Assembly: GCA_963682025.1 (NCBI GenBank)
Contig: OY821519.1
Coordinates: 109,991,764-110,055,763 of the forward strand
Length of the DNA stretch: 64,000 bases
Direction: 5' to 3'
Source of the DNA: Cordilura impudica
Lineage: Eukaryota; Arthropoda; Insecta; Diptera; Scathophagidae
The translations under genes were made by a program, and so were the position numbers. Numbering within the stretch: the stretch's first letter is position 1; every line of letters starts with the position of its first letter. Below are positions 10,755 through 22,068 of the stretch, piece after piece. Below the pieces are notes generated by a model. The model made no database searches and was not told where the DNA came from. It was given only the letters and a program-made list of their open reading frames with translations.

Positions 10755-11215
10755 AGCACTTCAATACGAATCTATTGGTATATGACAGTATAGGTCTCCG
10801 TCGACTCTAACATTGAGAGTTTTTGAGTTTAAATTTTCTGGATAACTGTTATTAAATTGCTTGGTCCCTGCTTTAAATCCGATGAAAAAGTTCTGTTTCG
10901 TAAAATTTGCAATAAAGTGCTTATTATGACAAGCACTTATCCACTAAGATGGAGGCAGGCTAAAATTCTTCCAATACCAAGGTCATCCACTGGGTATCGG
11001 CCCATAGCCATATATCCATATCTGTTAAAAGCATTTGAAAACCTTCTACATTTACAGATAACTAATTACATTAATCATCATAATTTGTTGACCGATAAGC
11101 AATCTGGATTTCGAGCCAAACATAGTTGCATTACTGCTCTTACTGATGTAGCCGAAGATCTCAAAAAGAAAATAGACGATGGCTGTGTTGCAATGTTGTT
11201 GTTGTTAGATAATTC
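10755..11215 (+). pseudogene. LINE reverse transcriptase fragment (jockey group)
   Basis: Translation from about 10857 gives LRWRQAKILPIPRS, then TGYRPIAIYPYLLKAFE, then LLTDKQSGFRAKHSC and ITALTDVAEDL. These are the N-terminal fingers blocks of non-LTR retrotransposon reverse transcriptases, where the usual text is 'W..A.I.PI.K....YRPI..LP.L.K.FE' and 'Q.GFR..HS...AL'. The catalytic YADD box is not present, because the match ends at the LLLLD block near 11210, where a hAT-like fragment begins. A shifted frame upstream (10755-10856) seems to carry more of it. Clade assignment is by motif memory only. Confidence 0.7.
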
Positions 11216-11235
11216 AAACAAAAATATTTACTGAA

Positions 11236-11943
11236 TATTACGGAATTGAAAAAAGTAAATCACGATACAATTGCCGGTGCTTTTGACGATTCAATTTACT
11301 TATTGGGTAAAAGTTTTAACAGAGATAAAATACTGTTATATTTGACTGATGCTGCTCCATACATGATGAAATCAGCGAATTCTTTAAAAGTTTTTTACAC
11401 GAAAATGCTTCATTTAACTAGTTTAGCTCAAGCGATGCACCGTGCGGCGGAGGAGATACGAAAACAATTTTACAACATCGATTTGTTAATATCTTATGCG
11501 TGTTGAAACATTTAAAGCAAAATACCCCGAAATAAGTATTCCACCTCAATCCATAGTAACCAGATGGGGAACATGATTGGAGGTTGTCGGATATTACGCT
11601 AACCATTTTAACGAGTTTAAAGATGTGATAGAAGCTGTTAATAAAGCAGATGCTATTTTTATTCAAAGTTGCTACAAACAAAGTAAATGTTGCAGATGGT
11701 CAAATTAGTGCGACAATAAAAAATAAACTTGAAAAGGTTTTACAAAAAAGTTTCGGATTTAACGAACTGAAAGAAGTTGCTTGCATATTTAATTTAAGTT
11801 CTAAAACAGAGAATATAGAAAGTGATTATTCCACAAACGAATTAATAGCATTTAAATATGCACCAATAACTTCCGCTGATGTGAAACTGTCATTTTCTAT
11901 GTTTAAAAACTTTGAGACCCATTCGTCTAAATTTTTCTTTTGA
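11236..11943 (+). pseudogene. hAT-like transposase fragment
   Basis: The first frame (11246-11506) has ILLYLTDAAPYMMKSANSLK and LTSLAQAMHRAAEEIRKQF. After a shift near 11506 it continues with KYPEISIPPQSIVTRWG and VVGYYANHFNEF. The final frame (11650-11943) gives an AT-rich C-terminus ending in MFKNFETHSSKF. The pair 'TDAAPYM' and 'L.H..HR.AE', then 'P...TRWG.W', is familiar from hAT-type transposases related to CGG-binding proteins (inference). At least two frame breaks are present. It is joined directly to a LINE fragment on its left. Confidence 0.65.
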
Positions 11944-13483
11944 TAATTTAAAGCAATAAAATAAATAATATTCATAAATAAAACTGTAAATTAAGTTTTT
12001 AAATTTATGTAATTTTTATATAAATTTATAAGAATGCAACGGGACTGAATATTTGTTTTTGTTAAGTTTTTTCTGTTATTTTGTATTAGTAAATCATGGA
12101 ATAAATTAATAATAAATGCGTATTTTTTTTTTTAATATTAAGTGCATATTTTTCTATTTTGGGTGCATATTTTCTGTACATAAAACAAGTTTTTAATTCA
12201 ATTCAGTATTCAAATGATTCGATAAGGATAACACAAAGCTCCAATACTCCGTTGCAATATTTTAGAAATTAGTTAAAGTTCTGTGATACTATATTAAGTT
12301 AGACCTGTGATTTTGCGTGTACTGTGTTGTCAATATTTATTAAATTATTTATTTATATTTTTTAAAATTATGTGTAGTAATGTCCAGTTTTTTATTTACA
12401 AACAAATTTTACAAATTATATTCCCTGACGATGTAACAAAGAATCGTAAGTTAAACTGTGATGTAGTATTTAAGATATTTAATTAGAAATTATTAATAAT
12501 GTTAATTTGTATTTGTAGCCAGATTTTATAATAAATTTACGCTCCTAAGAAAGTTTGAAACGTCGAACAATTTTATTGTAATAATATTTCCTTAAGTTTT
12601 GACATTAATGTAGCCCACCTGAAACATAAACAACTACTAATAGCAACATGTCTATTTATTATGTAGGGTATGGAAATGTTTTCGCCTGCTACTTTTTGTT
12701 ACTAGATTTTATATTAATTTTTTTGGCTGTTAGTCTAACTATGACAGTATAAAATTAGTAGTTTCTTGATGGCTGATACTTACGTGATACTAACACCAGC
12801 TCTAACCTATGAAAAGTAAATTTATTAGCGTTACCTTATTCAGGCAAAGCTGTCAGAGAGATAGATAAGCGTCTCGGCGCCGATAAAAGGGACGAAAAAA
12901 ATATTCAAATTTTTGCTATTCAATTTTATTTAATTTTTATTTTTTTGCAACAACCACCACCTTATGAATAACACAACATGAGAAAGAAATGCTTCCGTAT
13001 TACACTGAACACAGTAAGTAGTAAGTGGTTGCCTACTGCGAGTAATAGGCATTACTTGTATACTAAATATTTAACTGGTGTTTAACAATTTTTGAGTATA
13101 GAAGATAAATGAGTATGAGAAAATTTTCGTAATATTAAAAAAATATATAAACTGATAAGATTTAATTGCACTACATACTATTGCGTTCAAATGAAAAGGT
13201 GACTTTTAATGTAAAATAAATAATATTTGTAATTCTTTTTAATTACAATATACTTATGTCAACGTTTTTCTAATCCTCGAAACAGTTGTTAAAGTCAATT
13301 TGCGAATGGCCTTCAAAGCGCATAGCGATTTCCCCATAGTAGTCTTTTGAGCTTATTAAAAGTGTGTTTACACAATATGTATTTTTTATATGTAAAGTCA
13401 GTTTTACGATCGTTATATAATTCCGTATGCATGTCAAAATTGACGTTTTACATAAGATGCAAAATTTTTGCGTAGATACACTA
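11944..13483. other. no gene recognised
   Basis: Very AT-rich DNA. Two near-identical words (AAGTGCATATTTT and GGGTGCATATTTT, near 12140 and 12160) follow a run of T and may be the 3' terminal part of the hAT-like element. No frame with recognisable content was seen on either strand up to the Tc1 left end at 13484. Confidence 0.4.
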
Positions 13484-13575
13484 GGTGCCATAAGTCTACG
13501 CTCTCATAGAGTATTATTTACTAATACTAAAAAAAGTTAAAAAATCGTGTTTGGAAAATTTTTTTATTAAATTAC

Positions 13576-15200
13576 TTTATAACTAGATGTAACACGGTGT
13601 GCTTCGCTACACCCTCCCCCTCCCCCCACCTTCCGAATCGTTCTGAAAGGGCTCACGCATAGTCCCAAGGCTCTCATTGATACAGTAATTCAGATTTATC
13701 ACATTTCATATTAAGTTTGTGTGGGGGTACCACGCGCATTTGTCCAATCCCGCTCATTTTTTTGTCCGATTACTAATAATAGATGACCTGAGACGAATTT
13801 GCAAAGCTTTCTCTATCATAGTACTTAATATATATGATATTAAAAATTTACTTTGTATGGGAGGTGCCACGCCCACTAAAAATATTAAAAAAAAATTAAA
13901 GCATGTAGCACTCCCATATCCGCAGTAAGACTATGTGAAAATTTCAGGAAGATCAGATTAGTAGTTACAGAGATTACCTCCTACAAACAAACAAACAAAT
14001 ATTACCTCTTAATTATGTTAGTATAGGTTATTGGTATAGATTTTATAATGGTTTTAGTTTTTTCATTCGGTACAACAATTATCAGATTTTTCGGTGTTCC
14101 TACCCTGGAGTAAGGTACATGTAGGTGCCCATGAGAAGAACTATTATTAACTATTAGCCTGGAACTTAGAATATCATTTGGCAATTTTTCTTTTTAGCGA
14201 TTTTTGATTTTGCCCATTTTTGATTTTGAAGATTGTTGTTTTTTGGGCGATTTTAATTTTTCGCGATTTTTGAGTTTAGCGATTTTTGATTATGGCGATA
14301 TATTTTCCATGACAAATCACATTAATAGCTAAAGAACTTGTCAAAAGACTGACGCTTTCGTAGTGCTTCATATTTTTTACATCGGAGGTGCCACGGTGCT
14401 ACTCCCACTGCTCCGATCACGCCCATTTTTTTGTTCGACTAATCACACAAAGAACTTATGGGCTCACGCAAAGCCACATGAATAACTTATAGGCTCACAC
14501 AAAGTCCCAAGACTCTCACTGTTACAGTACTCCCGACATATGGCACATTATATTTACTTTGTATGGCAGGTGCCATGCCTATTGGTCCGATAGTGCCCAT
14601 TCTATGTCCGACTACTCAGATTGTCAATAGGAAATATCAGACAAATTTGGAAAGCTCTCTCTATCACTGTACTCGACTTTCACTATTACAGTATTTCAGA
14701 TATATGGCATTTTATATTTACTTTGTATGGCAGGTGCCACGCCTATTGGTCCGATACCACCCATTTTGCATCCGACTACTCACATTAATAATAGGTGACT
14801 TCAGAAAAATTTTAAAAGCTCTCTCTATCATATTACTCGAGATATATGATATTGAACTATCACTTGTATGGGAGGTACCACGCCCACTTATCCGATCTCG
14901 CCCATTTTCGGCGTAGATACTAATATTAACAATAGGTGACCTCACACAAATTTGCAAGGCTCTCCCTATCATAGTACTCAATGTATGTATATGATAATTA
15001 AAATTTACTTTGTGTGGGAGGTGCCACGCCCACCAAAAATATTTAAAATATTATAGCCTATAGCACTTCCCATATCCGCAGTAAGACTCTGTGAAAATTT
15101 CAGGAAGATTAGAAGGGTAGTTACGGAGATTACCTCCTACAAACAAACAAACAAACAAACAAACACACATTACCTCTTTATAATATTAGTATAGATTAGA
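13576..15200 (+). mobile_element. interspersed repeat with 140-160 bp tandem units, inside Tc1
   Basis: Starts near ACTAGATGTAACACGGTG and ends in CCTCCTACAAACAAAC, a (CAAA)n run, then TATAATATTAGTATAGATTA. The body has units that open with TTTACTTTGTATGG-AGGTGCCACGCC at about 14557, 14719, 14867 and 15007 (steps of 162, 148 and 140 bp). An earlier end of the same kind lies at about 13960-14023, so two copies are joined or nested. It has no open frame of note. Such ends occur on several classes of insect repeats; I leave the class open. Confidence 0.6.
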
Positions 15201-15335
15201 GATCACTTTATCCACAATTAGTCATAATTTTTATAAAAACAACGAAAAGAACTTTACATATCAAAAGTTTTAACGTCTACGCTCAAACCAAATAAAATAT
15301 AATAAAGTAATTAAAATAAAAAAATAAATTATAAG

Positions 15336-16378
15336 TTAGTATCGGGTGAGATAGCCACGACACTTAAGAACCTCGAGCCGGTATTGCAGGTAATTAACCA
15401 AGTTCGTAGTCTCTTCATCCGAAATCTTCTCCCACTCTTGCTTTATTACATCATATAGCATTGGCTTACTTGTTATATTGTGATGCCGGATTTTTCTTTC
15501 TGCTAATGCCCACAAGTGCTCTATTGTGTTTTTATCAGGTGATTGTGGAGGTGAAGGCAGCATTCTTGGTACATTATATAGGAGCCAAAGCTTAACAACT
15601 TCAGCAGTATGCTTTGGGTCGTTGTCTTGTTGGAAGTAATACTCGCTAGACAATCCCAATTTTTCAGCACTCTGCTTTAAATAACTTTTTAATATATCTA
15701 AGTAGGCATATTTCTCCCTCGCTGAATCGATAAACTCAAAATTACCTACTCCTCCAGCTTCATACATCCTCACATCATTACTCCTCCTCCACCATGCTTG
15801 ACAGCTGACAACAAGGTTTCTTTGTTAAGGGCGGTACCTAACTTTCTTCAAACAATTTGCCTTCCCTTGATTACGAAATTGCAAAATTGGCTTTCGTCAA
15901 AAAAATTACAAAAATCTGGGGGCATATTTACGTATTTATTTGCAAATGCAATACGTTTTTTTTTTCAGTTGACCAACGAGATGAACGGTTTTTTGCGAGC
16001 TACATGGCCATGGTAGCCAGCTTTTCTTTAAATGCTTCTTGCTATTGAAACACTAAATGGTCTTGTTAAAATTTTGTTTTATATCTATCATAATTTGGAG
16101 TGCAGTTATTTTGGAAATTTTCTTTATGAGGCACACAACACTTCGAAATTATCTATCAGTTAATTTACGTGGACGGCCAGATCTTGGTTTGGATGTTAGA
16201 ATTCCTGTTTTTTCAAATTTTGAACCACCATTTTTACTAATATCACCGCTCTTCCTACAGTTCTTCCTATTTGCCGATAATTTTGAACAGCCTCCCAAAG
16301 TCTTACAATAATTTTTCTTCCAGACACATTTAAGCAGCTGTAGTAATTTTAACAATATAAGTTTTTGCCAATTTATTA
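15336..16378 (-). pseudogene. Tc1 transposase remnant
   Basis: The C-terminal frame (15336-15773) contains AGGVGNFEFIDS, then YYFQQDNDPKHTAEVVKLWL with the second catalytic Asp (QQDNDPKH), then PPQSPDKNTIEHLWALAERK with the third catalytic Glu in IEHLW. This is the standard Tc1 DD34E layout. The upstream part is out of frame in places (15780-16378), with GRPRKLTDR near 16150-16180 from the helix-turn-helix and GRPR region. At least three frame breaks, plus an insertion at 16379, make it inactive. It lies in its own element with matching TIRs. Confidence 0.88.
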
Positions 16379-16760
16379 ATACTAGCAGATTCCAGCCCTC
16401 GAAATTCGAGTGCAAATTCTAGGAAATTTTATTTTTCCATTAAATAAGGACCCTAAAGTTGTGCTAATCAATTATAGCCAATTCACAAATCAACACAAAA
16501 AAACAAACTCATTTTTATTACAAATACATTTACAAATTTAATAAACACACACATAGCATTGTATAATTTTATGTATGTGTTAGTAGCAACTTTAAATGCA
16601 ATTTACTCAAAATAACGGAAAAAATTAAAAAATCTGTAAATCTGCAAAACGGCTAAAAAGAAATACATTTCAAATTATATACGTTTGGTCAAAATCGGGA
16701 TAAAACGATAGAACAAAACATCGGTTACAAAAAATCGCCTAGCCTATTAATATTATAGAT
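16379..16760 (+). repeat. 380-bp interspersed repeat (ACTAGCAGATTCC family), copy 1
   Basis: Starts ACTAGCAGATTCCAGCCCTC and ends CCTATTAATATTATAGATG. Shared inner words include GCCAATTCACAAATCAACAC and CACACATAGCATTGTATAA. Three other copies lie at 17661-18112, 27480-27945 and 45341-45721. It has no open frame and its class is unknown. It is inserted in the Tc1 transposase region. Confidence 0.75.
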
Positions 16761-17329
16761 GTGTGCTGTCCAAATGAAACTCAAATGATTAATGATCACA
16801 CATTTCTAAAGCATAAAGAGACTTAATTTTGGAGCGTACACTTTTGATAATCCCTTAATACATATTTTTTGACAATATGTTTCGTTATGTTTTCAAGATT
16901 ATATATGTATATATGAAAAAAAAATTCAATCATCGAAGTGGACCGTTCTACAAGTACAGTTAACATTAAACATTTTGTTGTTTTGTATAAATTTAATAAA
17001 TTTTTTTGGAATAAAAATATTTAAAGAGTAAAGAGCGTAGACTTATGGCACCTAGTTTTGTAATTGTACCTGAAATAACCTCTGTTTGTTTGTTTTGTTT
17101 TGTTTACAACAGCTGATTTTATAATTTGTGACTTTACAAAATTGGTAAAAAAAATAAAGTTATATGTATTGGGAATTTTTTAATTGTTAACTAATATGAA
17201 ACAATTTATTTTTCTTTTTAAATTAATTTTTTAATTAACTCTGTTTTTCTTTCGCCACAAGCAGTGTTATATTTTTATGTGTTTTATCATGTCAAAATAG
17301 AAAATAGAACCGAAATAGATGATATTCAA

Positions 17330-18330
17330 TAACTATTTTTTATGGGATGTACCACGCCTACTGATCCGATATCCCCATTTTCAGCACGGCTACTCACACT
17401 ATTAACCTGAGAACTCGCACACAGTATCGTTACTATTCCTTTTATATTACTCATGATATATATTATATAGAAAATGTACTTTGTACTGGAGGTTACACGT
17501 CCATGTATCCTATCCAACCCATTTTCTGCAAGGTTACTTACAGTAATAATGGATGACCTCAAACAAATTCTGATCCCTTCCATTTTCGGCAAGATGATGT
17601 TATACCAAGTATAAAAGTTTTCTCTGTCCCGAGTAAGAGCTACTCATAGTAATAATAAATTCGCAGATCCCAGTCCTCGAAATTAGAGTGCAAATTCTAA
17701 GAAAAAAAATTTTTTTTTCATTCAATAAAAAGACCCTAAAGGTTAGCTAATCACTTTTAGCCAATTCATAATTCAACACTTTTTATTGTCGTTATTGGAT
17801 TATGTCCAAAATTATTTTTGTCGTTATTGGTTTATGTCCAAAGTTATTTTTCAATTCGACACAAGGCTTTTTGCAAACAGTTTTACAAATTTGATAAACA
17901 CACACATAGCATTGTATAATTTTATGTACGTGTAAGTAACAACTTTAAATGCATTTTACTCCAAAAAAATTTTAAAATTTTAAAATCTGTAAATGTGATG
18001 GACAGCTAAAAATTAATACCTTTCAAATGAGGACTGTTTGGTCAAAATAGGATTAAAACTGACAAACTTCATCGGTCACAAGAAATCGCCTTACTCATTA
18101 ATATTATAGATGATCTAACACCGATTTTCAAAGCTCTCGCTATCAAAGTAATCGAGATATATTATATTGAATAATTACTTTCTGTGCGAGGTGCCAAGCC
18201 TTCTGGTTTAATCCATTATCAAATCAACTTAATCCCACACACAAAATTTCATAAAAACTAGTCCAGCACGTTTAGGAGGAGTTAAGTGAGCTAGACACGG
18301 ACCGAAGAAATACATATGTATAAATTACAC
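17330..18330 (+). repeat. GGTGCCACGCCC-type unit repeat, split by another repeat
   Basis: 17337-17600 holds two units (TATGGGATGTACCACGCC, then ACTTTGTACTGGAGGTTACA). The unit text resumes at 18113 with GATCTAACACCGATTTTCAA and TGTGCGAGGTGCCAAGCC, followed by a non-unit tail to about 18330. The ACTAGCAGATTCC-family copy 2 sits in between, at AATAATA/GATGA of a unit. Confidence 0.6.
17661..18112 (+). repeat. ACTAGCAGATTCC-family repeat, copy 2
   Basis: Contains CAGATCCCAGTCCTCGAAAT at the left and TTAATATTATAGATG at the right. A short local duplication of TGTCGTTATTGG-TTATGTCC (17788 and 17820) makes it longer than copy 1. Not coding. Confidence 0.7.
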
Positions 18331-19097
18331 AAAGGCAAACAAATTTAAACAAGGTCTTTATTCCCCAAGTGATCTTACTAGTTGCGGATCTAATGAACAT
18401 AAAAAATGTCTGAACTTAATTTGAAATAGATTAACATGTATTCGTTAACAGGAAATATGTTAATCTTCACAATAAAAGAAAATAATTTTTGGGAACTTGG
18501 TGTAATAATGGCTCGAACCGTTTTTAGTGTCATTTTGATGTTTTTGAAATATATATGTACATATAATGTATGCATATTATTTGTATATCTTAGGAAAGAT
18601 TTTATTATTAATTCGATTTACACCGCCTTTTACATATTACAAATTTAATTTTTTCATTATTTAAAGACTTTCCATTTCACTCGATTAACATAAACATGCC
18701 GCTATAATTGCATTACACAAAAATAAAAAAAATTTACATAAATGTTAATACAACTAAAACTGTTTTTGATATATGTTTTGTTAATTTTTTTGTTGTACCA
18801 CTTTTCTAGTGCTGAAATTATGAATAACAAAAGTGTGACGATCGGTGACAAGTAAAACGCCTCTGCTTGTTTAGTGGCCAAGATTATGGTCAATTCAGCA
18901 ACATAAAAATAAAAAAAAAAAATATTCGATGTCTATAGTAAAGTGTTTGCTTGCCAGTGATGTCAACTAAGGCATTTTATTTTTAATGATGTGTGGTAGA
19001 TAAGAAAAAAGCTTATACTTAACTCTAAAAATAACTACTCTGTATTCCTAATCAGAGCAGTTTTTGGCATTGAGAATTTTTCAGTGATTATATTATT
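18331..19097. other. no gene recognised
   Basis: AT-rich sequence. A 70-codon hydrophobic frame (18436-18648) and its opposite-strand neighbours have the low-complexity composition expected by chance and no family signature. The stretch ends at TTA, the duplicated target of the CACTG element. Confidence 0.4.
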
Positions 19098-21205
19098 ACA
19101 CTGTGGAACAAATTCAGGTTAGCAAAAATTAGGTCGATTCTGAGAGTGAGAGGTGAAAATAGAGGCTAAATTAGAAGACCCGTATCGCGGCGTTTGTTTA
19201 TGTTATTTCGAATTTTTTTTTTAATCGACCTTCGAACTTTGCAGTCAAATGCCGATTTTCAGCATATTGTTTATATGGTTTTTAGGCTATAACTCCTCGA
19301 CAAATTGATATTTTTTCAATCTGTACAAGACAAATTATTGCTAGAGACCTGTGCAACAACGAAAATTTTTTAAAAAGTTGATTTAGAAAATTTTTGTGGT
19401 GCTTATGAAGCAAAATGTTGGAAAAATTATTTTTTTTTCATGCTTTTTGAAAATATTTTCCACAAAACTAAGTTTTTTCGCTTTCTGTTTGATCTATAAT
19501 ATGTTTCTCAGTTTCTTCAACAAACCTCATTTCAAAAGAAAATGGTCTTAGTCGATAATTTGCGTTAAAAATCCCAAAACCATTAAATAAATAGCGATTT
19601 AGGTAGAAGTAATTAAAAGGGAAGTTCCAAGAATTTGGAATTAGTAAAACAACTTTTTTGTTTTCAACCACCGCACAGGTAGCGATTTTTTTTTATTTCG
19701 TAGAAGCGAACTAATTTAAAAATTAAGATTCAGTTAAGACTCGAAACTCAACCGAAGCTGATGTCCTTTAAATTTCGCGCGGTCATGATAAAATTCGCTA
19801 TAAATTTTTTTGGAACTTATTTCATTTTGTGAGTGATTTAAGTTAAGTGCATCGGTTTCATAGAAAGAAGAAAAAAACATTGTATAACATATATTGTATT
19901 AAAAATGTCGGAATCAAAATGTAAAATGGACCAGTTTTGTAATGTTTGTGGACGTTTCATAGCAAGCGATGAAAAATGTGGCAATGCGAGTGATTTTTTT
20001 TTTTTTGGAAGCCTATAAACAATATTTCTCGCAAGAGTTTATCATTGACGTAAACTATTCCCCTAAAAAAGTTTGCTTTAATTGCTATTCAACTCTTATG
20101 CAATGGAAAAGTGAAAAGAAAAAGGCTATGCCTTTTGGTATACCAATGATGTGGTTAGACAACAGCCCGTATCAAGAATAAAATTGCTATGGATGTATCA
20201 ACTACCATAAAACTTTGAATAGAAGGAAAGCAAAGAATATAACTTATATAGCAGTGCCAAGTGTCCAATTACCATTACCGCACTCAGAATTCGTTCCAGT
20301 ACCAACATACCGAAGTATTGATCTTCAAACAGATATCAGTACTACAACCGCCGCTGCTACATCCATGGATTTGTTCTCAGAATAAAACACCTTTGAAGAA
20401 GAGGAAGACGAGGAAAAAGAGGAAGAAGGGGAAGACAAAGATGAAATTCCAGAATATCTGTTGGACGAAATTATCGACCTTTCTGATGATGATGACGATG
20501 ACCAAGATATTAGAGAGAGCAGTGATGTTGATCCACAGCCGCCTGCTAAACGGCAACTGGCCAAATCATTAATTTAATTTATTTAATTTTTTTTACTTAA
20601 AACTTTTCATAACTAAAATTTCAAAAATATATTTTTTTTCCATATTTTTATATTTTCTTCTTCAATGTTTCTTCAAAACCAACACTGAACAAAATTGGTA
20701 CATAAAAAATGAGAAGTTAATTAATATTAAGCTGGAAAACACAAGTTTTTTATTATGATTGTTTTCTTTTCAAATTAAGTTTATTGAAGAAACTGAGAAG
20801 CATGTTATAGATCAAACAGAAAGCAAAAAAGACTTAGTTTTGTGGAAAATATTTTCAAAAAGCATGAAAAAAAAATAATTTTTCCAACATTTTGCTTCAT
20901 AAGTACCAGAAAAATTTTCTAAACCAATTTTTTTAAAATTTTTAATTATTGCACAGGTCTCTAGCAATAATTTGGCTTTTACAGATTGAAAAATATCAAT
21001 CAGTCGATGAGTTATAGCCAAAAAACCACATAAACAATATGCTGAAAATCGGCATTTGACTGCAAAGTTCGAAGGTCGATTAAAAAAAAAATTCGAACTA
21101 ACATAAACAAACGCCGCGATACAGGTTTTCTAATTTAGCCTCTATTTTCACCCTTCACTTTCAGAATCGACCTAACTTTTGCTAACCTGAATTTGTTCCA
21201 CAGTG
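19098..21205 (+). mobile_element. CACTG-ended transposon, copy 2 (complete ends)
   Basis: The 2108-bp element begins CACTGTGGAACAAATTCAGG and ends with its inverse. The arms stay similar for about 450 bp. Direct TTA copies flank it (19095-19097, 21206-21208). CACTR tips with a 3-bp duplication are the marks of the CACTA/EnSpm group; that group assignment is inference. It carries one orphan gene (19905-20577) that is shifted and internally deleted, so it is non-autonomous. Confidence 0.85.
19905..20577 (+). pseudogene. orphan zinc-finger-like gene of the CACTG transposon (damaged)
   Basis: It begins MSESKCKMDQFCNVCGRFI. After a frame break in the T-run near 19994-20006 it continues as VCFNCYSTLMQWKSEKKKAM and PFGIPMMWLDNSPYQ, then (shifted) ITYIAVPSVQLPLPHSEFVP. 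It ends in an acidic stretch (20395-20530) and the tail PPAKRQLAKSLI. The CxxC pairs suggest an N-terminal zinc-binding domain, and the MPFxIPMxW block is one I associate with widespread uncharacterised arthropod proteins. Compared with copy 3, the central domain is deleted between about residue 150 and the acidic tail. It lies between the arms of its element. A role as transposase is inferred from position only. Confidence 0.7.
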
Positions 21206-21444
21206 TTATTATATTGAAAGCGCTCTGAAAATTATAAAATTTAGAATAATTCAAAGAATTCCGAAAAGTGTTTATTTTATTCAACGTTTAACTACTGTAT
21301 GCGTTTGAAGGGTACATACAGTGGCCGAAATAAATGTACGTTCATCAGACTGGATTCGTCAAAATTTCTAATTTGGGGCTTAGAAAATCCGCACATGATC
21401 CATAAGAAACAAATGCACCCACAACAGCAGCTGTCTAGCGCGGA

Positions 21445-21575
21445 TTTTGGTCAGGCGGTGTGATTGCGCCATAATGCATTCATTACAGGAACATGATAAA
21501 GCTGTTCTCGTGTCCTCAACTTTATCGTATGGATCTGAACAACATGTGGTTTCAGCAGGATGGCACATGATGCTT
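21445..21575 (+). pseudogene. Tc1/mariner-like transposase, first piece
   Basis: Translates as FWSGGVIAP, a stop, then PQLYRMDLNNMWFQQDGT and a second stop. The W-FQQDG block carries the second catalytic Asp of the IS630/Tc1/mariner DDE/D fold. Text normally found between the two blocks is missing, so there is an internal deletion. The third catalytic region is found 4.4 kb downstream. Confidence 0.65.
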
Positions 21576-22068
21576 CGTCCTATGTACAAATATAAAAAAA
21601 ATTTTGTTTCATATAAATATTGAGCACTGTTTTGTTGAAAGATAATAAAGTGACTCCAATAAATGTGAATAACAGAAAAATGAGTTTTATTTGTTTCATG
21701 AAACTAAAAATACATTTTTTTAAAACTGGTTCGAAGGTTTGTTTTTTAATTACTTTAATATATTTGTATCCAGATTAAAATATAGATTTTAGTATATGTT
21801 TACAAAATAATCTTTTTTTATTGCTCGGAAAATCAAATTCCTTTTTGTTGAAAATACAAAAATTGCAGAAGTTTGATGGAATATGAAAAAAATTAATAAA
21901 ATTAGATATTTTTTTCCTTTTTTGTAAGTTCATCTTAATAGAAATTATCTAAACGAAATTGGTTTATAAATTACCTCATTAAACTCCAGATTTTAATAAG
22001 AGCCATATACTTAAGTAAATATAAAGTAAACAGACATCCATTTAACCGATTTTTAAAAACGTGAAAAA

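Larger units (their letters stand above)
13484..17052 (-). mobile_element. Tc1-type transposon carrying two insertions
   Basis: The left tip GGTGCCATAAGTCTACGCTC (13484) and the right tip, its inverse, ending in CTTATGGCACC (17052), match over about 22 bp, and each is flanked by TA. The span is 3569 bp. Removing the repeat insertion at 13576-15200 and the second at 16379-16760 leaves about 1.56 kb, the usual size of a Tc1 element. The transposase remnant lies on the minus strand at 15336-16378. Confidence 0.85.

Noticed and set aside
14563..14981. Frames of 87 and 117 codons across 150-bp units
   Set aside because: They reflect the tandem repeat period of the unit family; both strands are open by chance.
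18390..18893. Hydrophobic 61-70-codon frames
   Set aside because: AT-rich composition gives F, I, L, Y and N-rich frames by chance; no start context, no splice partner, no family.
20325..20564. Ser-rich minus-strand frame of 79 codons
   Set aside because: It is the complement of the acidic GAA/GAT stretch of the CACTG gene.
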